DNA of 64,000 bases from Salvelinus alpinus (taxonomy: Eukaryota; Chordata; Actinopteri; Salmoniformes; Salmonidae), in NCBI RefSeq assembly GCF_045679555.1, contig NC_092093.1, positions 62,788,390 through 62,852,389 of the forward strand, in the 5' to 3' direction. A program made the position numbers and the translations under genes. The notes below the pieces were generated by a model. The model made no database searches, was not told where the DNA came from, and saw nothing but the letters and a program-made list of their open reading frames with translations. Shown here piece after piece: positions 63,593 to 64,000 of the stretch. Numbering within the stretch: position 1 is the stretch's first letter; every line of letters starts with the position of its first letter.

Positions 63593-64000
63593 GGAGTATA
63601 CCAAACATTAGGAATAACTTCCTAATATTAAGTTGCATCCCAGTCCCCCTTTTTCCCTCAGAACAGCCTCAATTTGTCAAGGAATGGACTCTACAAGGTG
63701 TTGAAAGCGTTCCACAGGGATGCTGGTCCATGTTGACTCCAATGTTTTCTCACAGTTGTTAAGTTGGCTGGATGTCCTTCGGGTGGTAGACCATTCTTGA
63801 TACACAAGGGAAATTGTTGGGCGTGAAAACCCCAGCAGCATTGCAGTTCTTGACACAAACTGGTGCGCCTGGCACCTACTACCATACCATGTTCAAAGGC
63901 ACTTAAAATCTTTTGTCTTGCCTTCTGAATGTCACACATGCACAATCCATGTCTCAAGGTTTAAAATTCCTTCTTTAATCTGTATCCTCCCATTCATCTT
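63593..64000 (-). mobile_element. Tc1-like terminal part, running off the window
   Basis: Starts ggagtataccaaacattagg and shares gaacagcctcaatttgtc and gttaagttggctggatgtcc with 61811-62286. The right end lies beyond the window. Confidence 0.75.

Overview
The window is vertebrate nuclear DNA from a salmonid-type teleost. The evidence is spliced genes with GT-AG introns, dense Tc1-like transposons, HpaI-type tRNA-derived SINEs with the tail CTGACTTGCCTAGTTAAATAAA, LINE 3' ends ending in GGTTAAATAAAGGTGAAATAAA, and a Ty3/gypsy remnant. The species cannot be fixed from the sequence alone.

Three protein-coding genes can be rebuilt exon by exon from splice signals and family similarity. (1) PDE7A, + strand, 7127-16957: ten exons covering the whole cyclic-nucleotide phosphodiesterase domain, with the first exon(s) left of the window. 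(2) MTFR1, - strand, 26286-20332: eight coding exons plus a probable 5' UTR exon at about 32.6-32.7 kb. (3) ARMC1, + strand, 44177-51813: six coding exons plus a probable 5' UTR exon near 42.9-43.0 kb. The order PDE7A-MTFR1-ARMC1 and the relative strands match human 8q13, so this is a conserved syntenic block. PDE7A and MTFR1 end tail to tail, with poly(A) signals about 0.4 kb apart. MTFR1 and ARMC1 are transcribed away from each other across about 10 kb of transposon-rich DNA.

Layout. 1-7100: LINE 3' end, a TIR-bounded DNA transposon with nested elements, and a 52-bp tandem array, probably inside a PDE7A intron. 7127-18346: PDE7A, with a full Tc1 copy, a 54-bp array and a foldback Tc1 in introns. 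18.4-32.7 kb: MTFR1, with a 40-bp VNTR, decayed Tc1 copies and an 875-bp foldback element with a 9-bp target duplication. 33-42.5 kb: insertions, including a Tc1 copy with an uninterrupted 339-residue DD34E transposase, a broken Ty3/gypsy pol with integrase ahead of reverse transcriptase, SINEs and a nested transposon. 42.8-52 kb: ARMC1. 52-64 kb: gene-free DNA with minisatellites, several Tc1 copies and unique islands that may be conserved non-coding sequence.

The three genes do not form a pathway. PDE7A hydrolyses cAMP, MTFR1 acts in mitochondrial fission, and ARMC1 is an armadillo-repeat protein linked to mitochondrial distribution. I found no clearly new gene system. The most unusual signals are the intronic 54-bp array carrying a splice-like donor and acceptor in each unit, the 875-bp foldback element, the intact Tc1 beside a near-identical nonsense copy, and an orphan terminal-exon-like segment inside an ARMC1 intron.
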